From UMGS1663 sp963558185 (GTDB lineage: Bacteria > Bacillota > Clostridia > TANB77 > CAG-508), in the NCBI GenBank assembly GCA_963558185.1, contig CAUWFE010000008.1:1-64000 (forward strand): a DNA stretch of 64,000 nt, given 5' to 3'. Numbering within the stretch: position 1 is the first letter of the stretch; each line of letters opens with the position of its first letter. This document shows positions 1-8,390 of the stretch, piece by piece. Both the position numbers and the translations under genes were made by a program. The notes under the pieces are model-generated. The model ran no database searches. It had not been told where the DNA came from and saw only the letters and a program-made list of their open reading frames with translations.

Positions 1-2
1 CA

Positions 3-908
3 CATCATTTACACCCAGGAGATTATGTAGATTATAAAAATCCAGCAAGTGGAAGCTATACAAGTACAGGGGAAAAGACTGGAATGAAAAGAGCAAAAGA
101 AAATGATCCTAATTTGGCAGATATGCCAGACGAAGTTTTAAATCAAACATTTGAGGTAAGTAATGAAACAAAGTGGAGAGTATTAGGAGTAGAAGAAAAA
201 AACGGAAAGAAAAATTTACTACTATTAGGAAGTCAAATAAAGAAAAATACACTACAAAATGACCCATATTATTATCTTTATGGAGCAAATGCATATTTAA
301 ACTGTGAAGAAGAACTAGATAATATATGTAAAATATATCAAAATAACTTAGCAGAAGAAGCAAGAAGTGCAAGAATAGAAGATATAAATTTAGCATGTAA
401 TGTAGTAGTAGAAGGAAACGAAGTACATTTAAAAGGAGAAAGTACAAATATTGACCAAGGAAAATTTTTAGGACAAACACGAACTTTAGGAGTAGGAGAA
501 TGGACACCAGAAGCAATATTAAAAGGAGAAGCATTAAAAGAAGAAACAACAGTAAATGGAAGTGCATATGGATATTTATATACAGATACCAAAATAAAAG
601 ATAGAGTAAAAAATATGTTATTTGACCAAACAGATACAGAACCATATAAAAAATCATACTGGCTGGCTTCGCCGGGAGTTAGCTTCGGCAGTTCCACTAC
701 TCGCTGGGGCCCAGGCGGTGTGGGCGGCGGCGGTGCAGCTTGTGGCAACGGCATCTTATGCAACTCGTATAGTGGCGAGTACGACGTTGAGCTTGCTGTC
801 CGTCCCGTAGTTTCTCTAAAATCTGAAATCAGCGAAAATCAGTTGCATAAAATAGAAGACCAACAAGAACCAGAATTTCCAGGAATAAATGTAAATATAC
901 CACAGTAG
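3..908 (+). CDS. DGR-type variable surface protein, 5' partial
   Basis: The reading frame is open to the left edge (His-His-Leu-His-Pro-Gly-Asp from base 3), so the start lies outside the window and the ATG at 84 is internal. The C-terminal part carries a YWLAS motif near 657 and ends with AVRPVVSL near 795. This layout is seen in DUF6273-like, C-type-lectin-fold proteins that often serve as targets of diversity-generating retroelements. Between these anchors the DNA turns abruptly GC-rich, with many GGC, GGT, AGC, TGC and CGC codons, whereas the flanks are AT-rich. That is the pattern expected when adenines of AAC/AAT codons are replaced during mutagenic retrohoming. The MutS-like gene downstream supports this reading. 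The N-terminus probably bears a prepilin-like or secretion signal, but it is not visible. The family call is from memory; the DGR role is inferred. Confidence 0.7.
   Translation, partial: HHLHPGDYVDYKNPASGSYTSTGEKTGMKRAKENDPNLADMPDEVLNQTFEVSNETKWRVLGVEEKNGKKNLLLLGSQIKKNTLQNDPYYYLYGANAYLNCEEELDNICKIYQNNLAEEARSARIEDINLACNVVVEGNEVHLKGESTNIDQGKFLGQTRTLGVGEWTPEAILKGEALKEETTVNGSAYGYLYTDTKIKDRVKNMLFDQTDTEPYKKSYWLASPGVSFGSSTTRWGPGGVGGGGAACGNGILCNSYSGEYDVELAVRPVVSLKSEISENQLHKIEDQQEPEFPGINVNIPQ
661..815 (+). repeat. Probable DGR variable region (VR)
   Basis: About 155 bp of strikingly GC-rich sequence lie inside an AT-rich gene and encode a Gly/Ser/Cys/Arg-rich stretch. Most codons end in C or T with variable first and second positions, as expected if template AAC/AAT codons were mutated at adenines. 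It ends in the conserved segment for AVRPVVSL. No template repeat copy was seen in the window. Confidence 0.6.
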
Positions 909-921
909 TAGTAAAAATAAA

Positions 922-948
922 TTCAAGAAGGCCTTTGGACTTCTGGAA
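922..948. other. Imperfect inverted repeat just after the variable gene
   Basis: The arms TTCAAGAAGGCC and GGACTTCTGGAA surround a TTT loop, with two mismatches, 14 bp after the stop codon. There is no U-tract, so it is not an obvious terminator. DGR targets of the Bordetella phage type carry a hairpin or cruciform downstream of the VR that aids retrohoming, and this position matches. Confidence 0.45.
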
Positions 949-987
949 TTTGAAAAAATATGAAAAAGGAGCAAGAATATATATAAT

Positions 988-1326
988 ATGGGAATTATTA
1001 ATATAGTACAAAATGTGAAGAAAATACATGAGCAATATATAATATTAATACATGTAGGAAATTTTTACTATTGTTATGGTAGAGATACATATATTATGTC
1101 ATACTTATTTCAATACAAAGTAAACATATTAAAAGATAACATATATTCTTGTTCTTTTCCAAGTACTGTATATAATAAAATAATAAACATTTTACAACTG
1201 AAAAAGATTAATTATATAGTATTAGATAAAAGGTGCAATTACGAGGTTGATGAAAAACAAAATTTCAAAAATATTAATGCATATCAAAAATATTATGAAA
1301 TATCTCAAAAACCAATTAAATTTTAA
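988..1326 (+). CDS. MutS domain I-like (MSL) DGR accessory protein
   Basis: The 112-residue protein resembles only the mismatch-recognition domain I of MutS: a helix leading into an Ile-His-Val-Gly-Asn-Phe-Tyr motif (MutS has MGDFYE), a Ser-Phe-Pro-Ser segment where MutS has GIPYHA, then Tyr-Ile-Val-Leu-Asp. It lacks the clamp, core and ATPase domains, so it cannot act as a full MutS. MutS-like (MSL) proteins of this size are a described accessory class next to DGR reverse transcriptases, and this gene directly follows a probable DGR target. A role in retrohoming or target recognition is inferred. No strong ribosome binding site precedes ATG 988, so the start is uncertain. Confidence 0.55.
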   Translation: MGIINIVQNVKKIHEQYIILIHVGNFYYCYGRDTYIMSYLFQYKVNILKDNIYSCSFPSTVYNKIINILQLKKINYIVLDKRCNYEVDEKQNFKNINAYQKYYEISQKPIKF

Positions 1327-1393
1327 TATTATTCTTGTAGTAATCAAAAAAATAATATATAATAAACAAGAATTCAAATTTAAGGAGGTTATT

Positions 1394-1765
1394 ATGGAAG
1401 AATTAATATTAAAAAAATGTAAAAAATGCGGAATTATTGCACGTATATTAAAAGAAAATGAAAATGCTGAAATTAATTGTTGCAACGAAAAAATGACAAC
1501 AATAAAACCTAATTCAGTAGAATGTGCAGTTGAAAAACATATTCCACAATATGAAATAAAAGAGGATAGAATATTAGTAAAAGTAAATCATGTAATGGAA
1601 GAAAAACATTATATTGAATGGATTACATTAAAAACAGAAAATACTGAACAAACAGTATATTTTAAACCAGGAGATGCAGCAGAAGCAATATTTCCATATG
1701 TAAAAAACAGCAAAATTTATGCATATTGCAATTTACATGAATTATGGGTAAAAGATGTAGATTAA
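1394..1765 (+). CDS. dfx: Desulfoferrodoxin (superoxide reductase)
   Basis: The 123-residue protein reduces superoxide to hydrogen peroxide in the cytoplasm without releasing oxygen, which is typical of anaerobes. The N-terminal desulforedoxin-like iron site shows Cys9, Cys12, Cys29 and Cys30. The catalytic Fe(His)4(Cys) site is visible as Glu-Lys-His49, His66, His72, Cys112 and His115 in the CNLHELW motif. Spacing matches the two-iron superoxide reductases. ATG 1394 is preceded by AAGGAGGT at 1382-1389, so the longer frame beginning at 1247 is rejected. It appears monocistronic. A hairpin MITE and a terminator follow. Confidence 0.93.
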   Translation: MEELILKKCKKCGIIARILKENENAEINCCNEKMTTIKPNSVECAVEKHIPQYEIKEDRILVKVNHVMEEKHYIEWITLKTENTEQTVYFKPGDAAEAIFPYVKNSKIYAYCNLHELWVKDVD

Positions 1766-1794
1766 AAAGAAACTTAAAACAATATAGTAAACAT

Positions 1795-1802
1795 TTTTAA
1801 TA
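1795..1802. repeat. Target-site duplication, left copy
   Basis: TTTTAATA directly abuts the left end of the MITE and is repeated exactly at 2057-2064. Confidence 0.85.
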
Positions 1803-2056
1803 GTTACTGGATAATGATTTCTGTAAACTAATGCAAGGAATGCCTTGAAATATAAGCTTTTCATTACATTTCTTAGGTTTATTACGAAATTTAAGAAATT
1901 CTAATTTATTTTATGGCACCCTTCCACTAAAAGTGAACTCTTTCCATAAAATTGCACAGAATTTCTAAAATTTCTCCATAAACATTCGTCATTTCATTCA
2001 AAGCGTATATTTCAAGGCATTCTAACAAAAAATAATAAAAACCATTATCCGGTGAC
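1803..2056. mobile_element. Hairpin MITE with 8-bp target duplication
   Basis: This 254-bp element is almost one continuous imperfect inverted repeat. The left end GTTACTGGATAATG matches the complement of the right end, read as GTCACCGGATAATG, and the similarity continues inward for about 115 bp per arm to a short central loop near 1921-1947. The central loop has its own hairpin (TTCCACT/AGTGAA). It is bounded by perfect direct repeats TTTTAATA at 1795-1802 and 2057-2064, so it inserted by transposition. It encodes no transposase and would need one in trans. A half copy of the right arm lies at 43,180-43,252. Confidence 0.85.
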
Positions 2057-2064
2057 TTTTAATA
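2057..2064. repeat. Target-site duplication, right copy
   Basis: TTTTAATA directly abuts the right end of the MITE and matches the copy at 1795-1802. Confidence 0.85.
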
Positions 2065-2073
2065 TAATATAAG

Positions 2074-2110
2074 AAAAATCGTTTTAGCAAATAGTTAAAG
2101 CGATTTTTTT
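2074..2110 (+). terminator. Rho-independent terminator
   Basis: Stem AAATCGTTTT/AAAGCGATTT is followed by a run of T. It would end the desulfoferrodoxin transcript beyond the inserted MITE. Confidence 0.65.
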
Positions 2111-2224
2111 GGAATAACTAACATTATTTTAAGTAGACAAATTTAGCCTATTAATATATAATTAAACAGTATTAAAAAGTAGAAGAAATTTATAGCAGAT
2201 AAATGAAAGGAATGTGATTTTAAA

Positions 2225-3025
2225 ATGGAAAAATTAATAGTATTAGGAACAGGAAATGCAACTGTAACAAAATGCTATAACACTTGTTTTGCATTAAAAA
2301 AAGAAAATGAATATTTATTAGTAGATGCAGGTGGAGGAAATCAAATATTATCAATTTTAGAAAACAAAAATATAAAATTAAATAATATACATAACATATG
2401 TGTAACACATGCACATACAGACCATATATTAGGAGTTATATGGGTTATTAGAATGATAGCACAAATGATAAATTCAAAAAAATATGAAGGAAAACTACAA
2501 ATATATGCACACTCAGAACTAGCAGATAAAATACAAACAATTTGCAATTTAACACTAACAAGCAAAATAACAAAATTATTCGGAAGTGAAATTATTTTTA
2601 ATAAAGTAGAAAATGGAGAAACACGTACAATATTAGGAGAAAATATTACATTTTTTGATATATATTCTACTAAAGAAAAGCAATATGGATTTTGTTTAGA
2701 ATATAATGGCAAAAAATTAACATGTTTAGGAGATGAACCATATAACGAAAAATGCCAAGAATATGTATATCAAGCTGATTATTTACTTTGTGAAGCATTT
2801 TGTTTATATGAAGATGCTGACATATACCATCCATATGAAAAACATCATAGCACAGTAAAAGATGCAGCACAAATAGCAGAAAAATTACAAGTAAAAAACT
2901 TAATATTGTGGCATACAGAAGATAGTGATTTAAAAAATAGAAAAGAAAAATATACAAAAGAAGCTCAAGCATATTATAAAGGTAAAATATTTGTACCACA
3001 AGATTTAGAAGAAATAGAAATTTAG
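2225..3025 (+). CDS. Metallo-beta-lactamase-fold hydrolase, RNase Z-like
   Basis: The 266-residue protein has the zinc motif THAHTDH at residues 61-67 and an early GTGNA loop, as in RNase Z-like and other MBL-fold hydrolases. Later metal-ligand candidates are Asp in CLGDEPYN and His in LILWHTED. The C-terminal His region is as expected for the RNase Z branch, but I see no clear flexible-arm tRNA-binding exosite, so the substrate is uncertain. It is preceded by GAAAGGAATG at about 2204-2213 and stands alone between the MITE terminator and the polysaccharide operon. Confidence 0.75.
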   Translation: MEKLIVLGTGNATVTKCYNTCFALKKENEYLLVDAGGGNQILSILENKNIKLNNIHNICVTHAHTDHILGVIWVIRMIAQMINSKKYEGKLQIYAHSELADKIQTICNLTLTSKITKLFGSEIIFNKVENGETRTILGENITFFDIYSTKEKQYGFCLEYNGKKLTCLGDEPYNEKCQEYVYQADYLLCEAFCLYEDADIYHPYEKHHSTVKDAAQIAEKLQVKNLILWHTEDSDLKNRKEKYTKEAQAYYKGKIFVPQDLEEIEI

Positions 3026-3090
3026 TATTACTGTTTGATATATGCTGTATAATATAGTAAAAATTTAATAAAGAGTAATGTCAATTTAGC

Positions 3091-3119
3091 TTGACAAATG
3101 GCATAATAAAATATAAAAT
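3091..3119 (+). promoter_or_regulatory. Sigma-A-type promoter of the polysaccharide operon
   Basis: TTGACA (3091-3096), a 17-bp spacer and TAAAAT (3114-3119) lie 43 bp before the first glycosyltransferase gene. Confidence 0.7.
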
Positions 3120-3161
3120 TAGCCTAGTAAATTAGATAAAAAAGGAAAATAAAATCAAATC

Positions 3162-4172
3162 ATGGCAAAAATAAAAAATAAACAGCAAGATATGATAGAT
3201 GTTCTTATGGCAACATATAATTCAAACTTGCAATTTTTAAAAATACAAATAGAAAGTATATTAAATCAAAGTTATAAAAATATTCATTTAATAATTAGTG
3301 ATGATGCATCAACTAAACCAGAAGTTAAAAAAGTATTAAAAGATTATGAAAGCAAAGATGAAAGAATAACATTATATCTAAATGAAGAAAATAGAGGATA
3401 TATAAAAAATTTTGAATTTTTGCTACAAAAATCAACAGCAGAATATATAGCATTTGCAGACCATGACGATATTTGGTATGCAAATAAAATAGAAAAAAGC
3501 ATACAAACATTAAAATCAAAAAAAGTAGACTTAGTATATTGTGATGCAAATCAAATAAATGAGCAAGGAGCTATATTACATAATAGTTATATAGAATATA
3601 AACATATGCCAAAAATAAATGGAAAAGATGATATATTAGCATTTTCTAGGCATATAGCAATAGGCTGTTCACAATTATTTACTAAAAAAATAAAAGAACA
3701 AATGCTACCATTTACAAAAGAAACAATGGCACATGACTGGATTTCAGTATATTTAGCAAGTAAACAAAAAGGTGTAAGTTATATAGAAGAACCATTATTT
3801 GGATATAGACTGCATACAAATAATGAATTTGGAGGAAGAAGTTTTAAACAAAATATAGCAAAATGGAAAAAGGAACATGGAAAAGGTTATAAAGGATACC
3901 AAGCATATAGAAAAAGAGTAGTGTTAGATGCATATTTAAATGGTGCTAAAATGTGTAAACAATATTGTGAAAAATTAAATTTACCAAAATCAGAAAAAGA
4001 AGAAAAAGTATTAGAATACTATAAGAAAATAGAAGAAACTAAAATACTAAATATTCATTTTTGGCAATATAAAAAATATTTAGCATTTCCAAAAATGAAA
4101 GGAAGAATGTTAAAAGAACTAATGATTTTTCATTTTCCAATATTATCATATATAGTATATGTAATTAGATAA
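3162..4172 (+). CDS. Glycosyltransferase family 2
   Basis: This 336-residue inverting GT-A transferase begins with VLMATYNS and has the nucleotide-binding SDDAST and the DHDDIW metal-binding region, followed by a His-Asp-Trp segment near residue 187. These are typical of rhamnosyltransferase-like GT2 enzymes that extend surface polysaccharides from nucleotide sugars at the membrane. It is the first gene of a long same-strand cluster and resembles the genes at 5,024 and 17,488. The sugar and acceptor cannot be read from the sequence. Confidence 0.88.
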   Translation: MAKIKNKQQDMIDVLMATYNSNLQFLKIQIESILNQSYKNIHLIISDDASTKPEVKKVLKDYESKDERITLYLNEENRGYIKNFEFLLQKSTAEYIAFADHDDIWYANKIEKSIQTLKSKKVDLVYCDANQINEQGAILHNSYIEYKHMPKINGKDDILAFSRHIAIGCSQLFTKKIKEQMLPFTKETMAHDWISVYLASKQKGVSYIEEPLFGYRLHTNNEFGGRSFKQNIAKWKKEHGKGYKGYQAYRKRVVLDAYLNGAKMCKQYCEKLNLPKSEKEEKVLEYYKKIEETKILNIHFWQYKKYLAFPKMKGRMLKELMIFHFPILSYIVYVIR

Positions 4173-4213
4173 TTAAAAAATCAAACTATGAATATGAAAG
4201 GAAGAAATTAAAC

Positions 4214-5005
4214 ATGGAGTTTATAAAAACAGCATGGAAAAATAAAAAATTAATATGGCAATTAGGAAAAAATGATTTCAAAAATCGTTTTGCAAATACA
4301 AGCTTAGGTAGTATATGGGGATTTTTGCAACCATTTGTATTTATGATTACATATGTAATTGTATTTCAATATATATTAAAAACAGGTAGTGCAGGAAATG
4401 ACCCATATATAGTATGGTTTTTACCAGGTATGGCAATGTGGTTATGTATAAATGACTCTATAATGTCAGCAAGTGGAGCAATTAGACAATATAGTTATTT
4501 AGTAAAAAAAGTAATATTTCCGGTAGATACAATACCACTAATATCTATTATTGCATCTAGTTTTGTATCTATATTCTTATTTTTAGTAGCAACAGTTGTA
4601 TGTTGTTTATTTAGATATTTTCCAAATATATTAGAACTTATATATGTATTAATAGCAGTATATGCATTTATAATAGCATTTACAAGGTTTACTTCTGCAA
4701 TTACAACACTAGTACCAGATTTTTCAAACTTATTATCAATAGCTATGCAAATATTCTTCTGGTTTACACCAATAGTGTGGAATTTATCTATGCTTGCAAA
4801 TCATCAAACAATTTTAAAAATAATGCAATGCATGCCATTTACATATTTAGTAACAGCTTTTAGAGAAGTATTTATAGATGGAAATATAATTACAGCAGGA
4901 TATGGAATATATACAATAGCATTTTGGCTAATTACAATATTTATGTTTGTATGGGGAAATTCAGTATTTAAAAGAAATAAAAAGGATTTCGCAGATGTAT
5001 TATAA
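4214..5005 (+). CDS. Polysaccharide ABC exporter permease (Wzm/TagG type)
   Basis: This 263-residue ABC-2 family membrane protein has an amphipathic N-terminus, a conserved KNDFKNRFANTSLG segment and about six hydrophobic segments. It should pair with the ATPase encoded at 6,086 to move a lipid-linked polysaccharide or teichoic acid across the membrane. The intervening glycosyltransferase gene and same-strand spacing support one operon. An AGGAAG sequence precedes the ATG. Confidence 0.88.
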   Translation: MEFIKTAWKNKKLIWQLGKNDFKNRFANTSLGSIWGFLQPFVFMITYVIVFQYILKTGSAGNDPYIVWFLPGMAMWLCINDSIMSASGAIRQYSYLVKKVIFPVDTIPLISIIASSFVSIFLFLVATVVCCLFRYFPNILELIYVLIAVYAFIIAFTRFTSAITTLVPDFSNLLSIAMQIFFWFTPIVWNLSMLANHQTILKIMQCMPFTYLVTAFREVFIDGNIITAGYGIYTIAFWLITIFMFVWGNSVFKRNKKDFADVL

Positions 5006-5023
5006 TAATTTTTAGGTGAGGTT

Positions 5024-6016
5024 ATGGAAGACGAGAAAATAGATGTATTACTTGCAACTTACAACGGAGAAAAATATTTAAGAGAACAAATAGAATCAAT
5101 ATTAAATCAAACATATCAAAACATTAGATTAGTTATCTCAGATGACTGTTCAACAGATAATACACGTAATATTTTAATGGAATATTTACAAAAAGATAGA
5201 AGGGTAGAAATTCATTTTCAAGAAAAGAATTTAGGATATGTAAAAAACTTTGAATTTTTATTAAAACAAGTAACTAATTCATATTTTATGTTGTCAGACC
5301 AAGATGATTTTTGGTTACCACAAAAAATAGAAAAATCTTATGAAAATATAAAATCAAATAATGCAATTTTAGCTTTTGGTGATTTAGAAGTAGTAGATAA
5401 AGAGTTAAAAACAATATATCCTTCTTTTAATGATTATATGAAATTAACTAGAAAGATTCAAAAATTTAAAGACTATAGAATGCAATATTTATATAATTGT
5501 GTAACAGGATGTACAATTATAGCAAAAAAAGAATTAATAGAAGAAGTATTACCAATTCCAACAGATTCAAAATATGCAATACATGATTTATGGATAGGCT
5601 TAATAGCAACCTTAAATGGAAAAGTATCATATATGCCAGAAAAATATATAAAATATAGACAACATGGCAATAATCAAGTTGGAACAGATAAACTTTCTCA
5701 TAAATTTAATAAATTATCACAAGTAAGAGAATTATTTATAAATGTAAAATTAGGATTATTTGAAACATATGTAAAACATTCAGAATATTTTCCTAATACA
5801 ATACAAGAACTCAACAAAATGGGATATGACTACTTTAAAATGGTATCAAAAAAGAAAAACTTTAATTTTAAAAATTGGAAAACATTTCATATTTTATATA
5901 AATATGAAACTGCAAGTTATTATATATTAAACTTTTTAATAATGAATATGCCATTTTTTGCAAGAATTTTATTTAAAATTAGATATGTTATATTAAAATT
6001 ATTGAAAAAAAGATAA
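5024..6016 (+). CDS. Glycosyltransferase family 2
   Basis: The 330-residue GT2 enzyme has VLLATYNGEKYL at the N-terminus, SDDCSTDNT, and SDQDDFW as the metal-binding DXD-like motif, then a His-Asp-Leu-Trp segment. It ends in a hydrophobic and basic tail suited to membrane association. It lies between the ABC permease and ATPase genes, starts 18 bp after the permease stop with a GGTGAGG ribosome binding site, and probably adds a sugar to the exported glycan. It is paralogous to the genes at 3,162 and 17,488. Confidence 0.88.
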   Translation: MEDEKIDVLLATYNGEKYLREQIESILNQTYQNIRLVISDDCSTDNTRNILMEYLQKDRRVEIHFQEKNLGYVKNFEFLLKQVTNSYFMLSDQDDFWLPQKIEKSYENIKSNNAILAFGDLEVVDKELKTIYPSFNDYMKLTRKIQKFKDYRMQYLYNCVTGCTIIAKKELIEEVLPIPTDSKYAIHDLWIGLIATLNGKVSYMPEKYIKYRQHGNNQVGTDKLSHKFNKLSQVRELFINVKLGLFETYVKHSEYFPNTIQELNKMGYDYFKMVSKKKNFNFKNWKTFHILYKYETASYYILNFLIMNMPFFARILFKIRYVILKLLKKR

Positions 6017-6026
6017 ACTAAAACGT

Positions 6027-6074
6027 TAAAAGGTTGAAATCTTTTCAAACCAGATTTGTACCTTAAGGAAGGAA
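6027..6074 (+). promoter_or_regulatory. Recurrent structured leader, copy 1
   Basis: An AAGGT arm, an inner TTGAA/TTCAA hairpin, then ACCAGATTTGTACCTTAAGG ending in the Shine-Dalgarno. The AAGGT/ACCTT arms can pair. The same layout precedes the genes at 8,391 and 43,394. Confidence 0.45.
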
Positions 6075-6085
6075 AGAGATTAAAT

Positions 6086-7423
6086 ATGGAAGAACAAAAA
6101 CAATTTGACAGTAATGAAACTGCAATTCATATAGAGGGGCTATGTAAAAACTATAAAATGTTTCATAAAAAAACAGATAGATTAATAGAAGCCATAATTC
6201 CAAATATAAATAAACATGATGTATTCTCAGCCATGCAAGATTTTAATTTAGATGTAAAAAAAGGAGAAGTATTAGGAATACTTGGAAAAAACGGTGCAGG
6301 AAAATCTACTTTATTAAAGATGGTAACAGGAGTAGTAACTCCAACTGCTGGAAAAATTGATATTAAAGGTAAAATAAGTTCATTACTTGAATTAGGAACA
6401 GCTTTTAATCCAGAACTAACAGGAATAGAAAATATATATCAAAATGGACAAGTTATGGGGCTTACAAATGAACAAATAGAGGAAAGAAAACAAGAAATTA
6501 TAGATTTTGCAGATATTGGAGAACATTTATATCAACCTGTAAAAACATATTCTTCAGGTATGTTTGCAAGGCTTGCATTTGCTTGTGCTATAAATGTTGA
6601 TCCAGATATTTTAATTGTAGATGAAGTTTTATCAGTAGGAGATATGTCTTTTCAATTAAAATGTTTTAAAAAATTTGAACAATTTAAGAAAAATGGAAAA
6701 ACAATTTTATTTGTAACACATAGTATAACAGATGTTTTAAAAAACTGTACAAGAACAATTATCATAGATAGTGGAAAGAAAATATTTGACGGTGGAGTAA
6801 AAGAAGGTGTAGAAAAATACAAAAAAATGATAGTTGGGCTTGATGATAAAAAAAGTAAAGAAAAAACTTTATCAGATAGTAATATATTAGAAAAAACATC
6901 TAATTATGGTAAAAGCGATGGAGATACATGGAAATCTCATTTTGATGAGAATCAAAATATTATAGAATATGGAAATGGAAAAGCTAAAGTTATAGATTAT
7001 GGAATGTTTGAGGAAAACGGAGATTTTGCATCAATTATAGAAAATGATAAACCAATAATATTAAAATCTAAAATAGAATTTAAAGAAGAAATAAAAGAAC
7101 CAATATTTACAATGACAATTAAAGACTTCAAAGGACTAGAAATGTGTGGAACAAATACACTAATTGAAAAAATAGCAACAGGTACATATCATAAAGGAGA
7201 TATTGTAGAAGTTTCTTTTAAACAAACAATAAACCTAGCACCAGGGAAGTATACTTTATCATTTAGTTGTACACACTTTAATGAAAGAGGAGAACTTGAA
7301 GTATTAAACAGAAAATATGATGCACTACTTGTAGAGGTATTATCATTAAAAGATACAGTAGGAATGATAAGCCTAAATTCGCAAATTACAATAGAAAAAG
7401 GAAAAGTAGAAAATGAAAAATAA
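6086..7423 (+). CDS. Polysaccharide ABC exporter ATPase (Wzt/TagH type)
   Basis: The 445-residue protein has an N-terminal ATPase domain with Walker A GKNGAGKST, a YSSGMFARL signature and Walker B DILIVDEVLSVGD. A C-terminal domain of roughly 170 residues follows, like the Wzt carbohydrate-binding domain that recognises the finished glycan. It powers the permease encoded at 4,214. ATG 6086 has AAGGAAGG about 15 bases upstream; the ATG at 6056 lies upstream of that site and is rejected. The recurrent leader described at 6,027 sits directly upstream. Confidence 0.9.
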   Translation: MEEQKQFDSNETAIHIEGLCKNYKMFHKKTDRLIEAIIPNINKHDVFSAMQDFNLDVKKGEVLGILGKNGAGKSTLLKMVTGVVTPTAGKIDIKGKISSLLELGTAFNPELTGIENIYQNGQVMGLTNEQIEERKQEIIDFADIGEHLYQPVKTYSSGMFARLAFACAINVDPDILIVDEVLSVGDMSFQLKCFKKFEQFKKNGKTILFVTHSITDVLKNCTRTIIIDSGKKIFDGGVKEGVEKYKKMIVGLDDKKSKEKTLSDSNILEKTSNYGKSDGDTWKSHFDENQNIIEYGNGKAKVIDYGMFEENGDFASIIENDKPIILKSKIEFKEEIKEPIFTMTIKDFKGLEMCGTNTLIEKIATGTYHKGDIVEVSFKQTINLAPGKYTLSFSCTHFNERGELEVLNRKYDALLVEVLSLKDTVGMISLNSQITIEKGKVENEK

Positions 7424-8315
7424 AAAATATTCTGTTTTTATTATTATAATACTAGTAATATTAATTTCATTTTTAATATTAAACTTTGCAAAAAAGCAAG
7501 ATACATTATTAATTACACAACTTTCAAATCAAAGTCATTCTCAAATGATGGGATATGTTTTAAAAACTAAAAATAATAAAGTAGTAGTTATAGATGGAGG
7601 AACAAAAGAAGATGCACAAAATTTAAAAACTCATATATTAAAATTAGGTGGTAATGTAGATATGTGGTTTATAACACATCCACATAAAGACCATGTAGGA
7701 GCTTTTACCGAAATTTTTTCCAAAGAAAACATTGACATTACAGTAAGTAATATATATTGCAGTATAAATGATATATCTTGGTATGAACAGTATGAGCCTG
7801 CAAGAAAAGATGAAATAGCAGAATTTATAAATGTTATACAAAAAGAAGGTATAAAGGAAAAGGTAAAAGAACCTAAATTACATGATAAAATAGAAATTGA
7901 TAATATTACATGTACAGTATTAGGAGTAAAAAATACAGAAATAACAAATAATGCAGTAAATAATTCTAGTATGGTAATAAAAATAGAAACAGGAGCAAAA
8001 AGCGTATTATTTCTAGGAGATACAGGAACTGAAAGTAGTGAAAAATTAATTAAAAGCAATAGTAAACAAGAATTAAAAAGTGATATAGTACAAATGGCAC
8101 ATCATGGACAAAATGGAGCAACAAAACAATTATATAGTATAATTAATCCAACTATATGCTTATGGCCAACTCCAGAATGGTTATGGAAAAATGATAGTGG
8201 GAATGGTGAAGATAGTGGACCATGGAAAACAAAGGAAACTATAAAGTGGATGGAAGAATTACAAGTACAAAAACATATAATTGCAAAAGATGGAGATATT
8301 ACTTTTAACATATAA
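7413..8315 (+). CDS. Membrane-anchored MBL-fold hydrolase, ComEC C-domain-like
   Basis: A 300-residue protein with one N-terminal transmembrane segment (about residues 6-25) is followed by a metallo-beta-lactamase domain with VIDGG and THPHKDHVG zinc motifs and LGDTG later. The fold resembles the extracellular domain of ComEC/Rec2, but no competence membrane core is present. The start overlaps the preceding ATPase gene by 11 bp, so translation is probably coupled. Location in a glycan operon suggests action at the outer face of the membrane, for example on a phosphodiester or phospholipid-linked substrate; that is inference. Confidence 0.78.
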   Translation: MKNKKYSVFIIIILVILISFLILNFAKKQDTLLITQLSNQSHSQMMGYVLKTKNNKVVVIDGGTKEDAQNLKTHILKLGGNVDMWFITHPHKDHVGAFTEIFSKENIDITVSNIYCSINDISWYEQYEPARKDEIAEFINVIQKEGIKEKVKEPKLHDKIEIDNITCTVLGVKNTEITNNAVNNSSMVIKIETGAKSVLFLGDTGTESSEKLIKSNSKQELKSDIVQMAHHGQNGATKQLYSIINPTICLWPTPEWLWKNDSGNGEDSGPWKTKETIKWMEELQVQKHIIAKDGDITFNI

Positions 8316-8332
8316 AAAGGAAAAATAAGGTT

Positions 8333-8381
8333 TAAAATTGTAATTGTTTTCTAACAAAATTTGTGCCTTGAGGAAGGAATG
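8333..8381 (+). promoter_or_regulatory. Recurrent structured leader, copy 2
   Basis: An AAGGT arm, an A-rich/T-rich inner hairpin and AAATTTGTGCCTTGAGGAAGG repeat the architecture seen at 6,027 and 43,325; TGCCTTGAGGAAGGAAT is identical to the uvrA copy. Confidence 0.45.
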
Positions 8382-8390
8382 AAATTAAAT

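Noticed and set aside
338..763. Minus-strand open frame opposite the variable surface gene
   Set aside because: It is a shadow of the plus-strand gene; the proline-rich translation comes from the complement of the Gly-rich variable region.
1247..1393. Upstream extension of desulfoferrodoxin
   Set aside because: It overlaps the MSL gene and the strong ribosome binding site fits ATG 1394.
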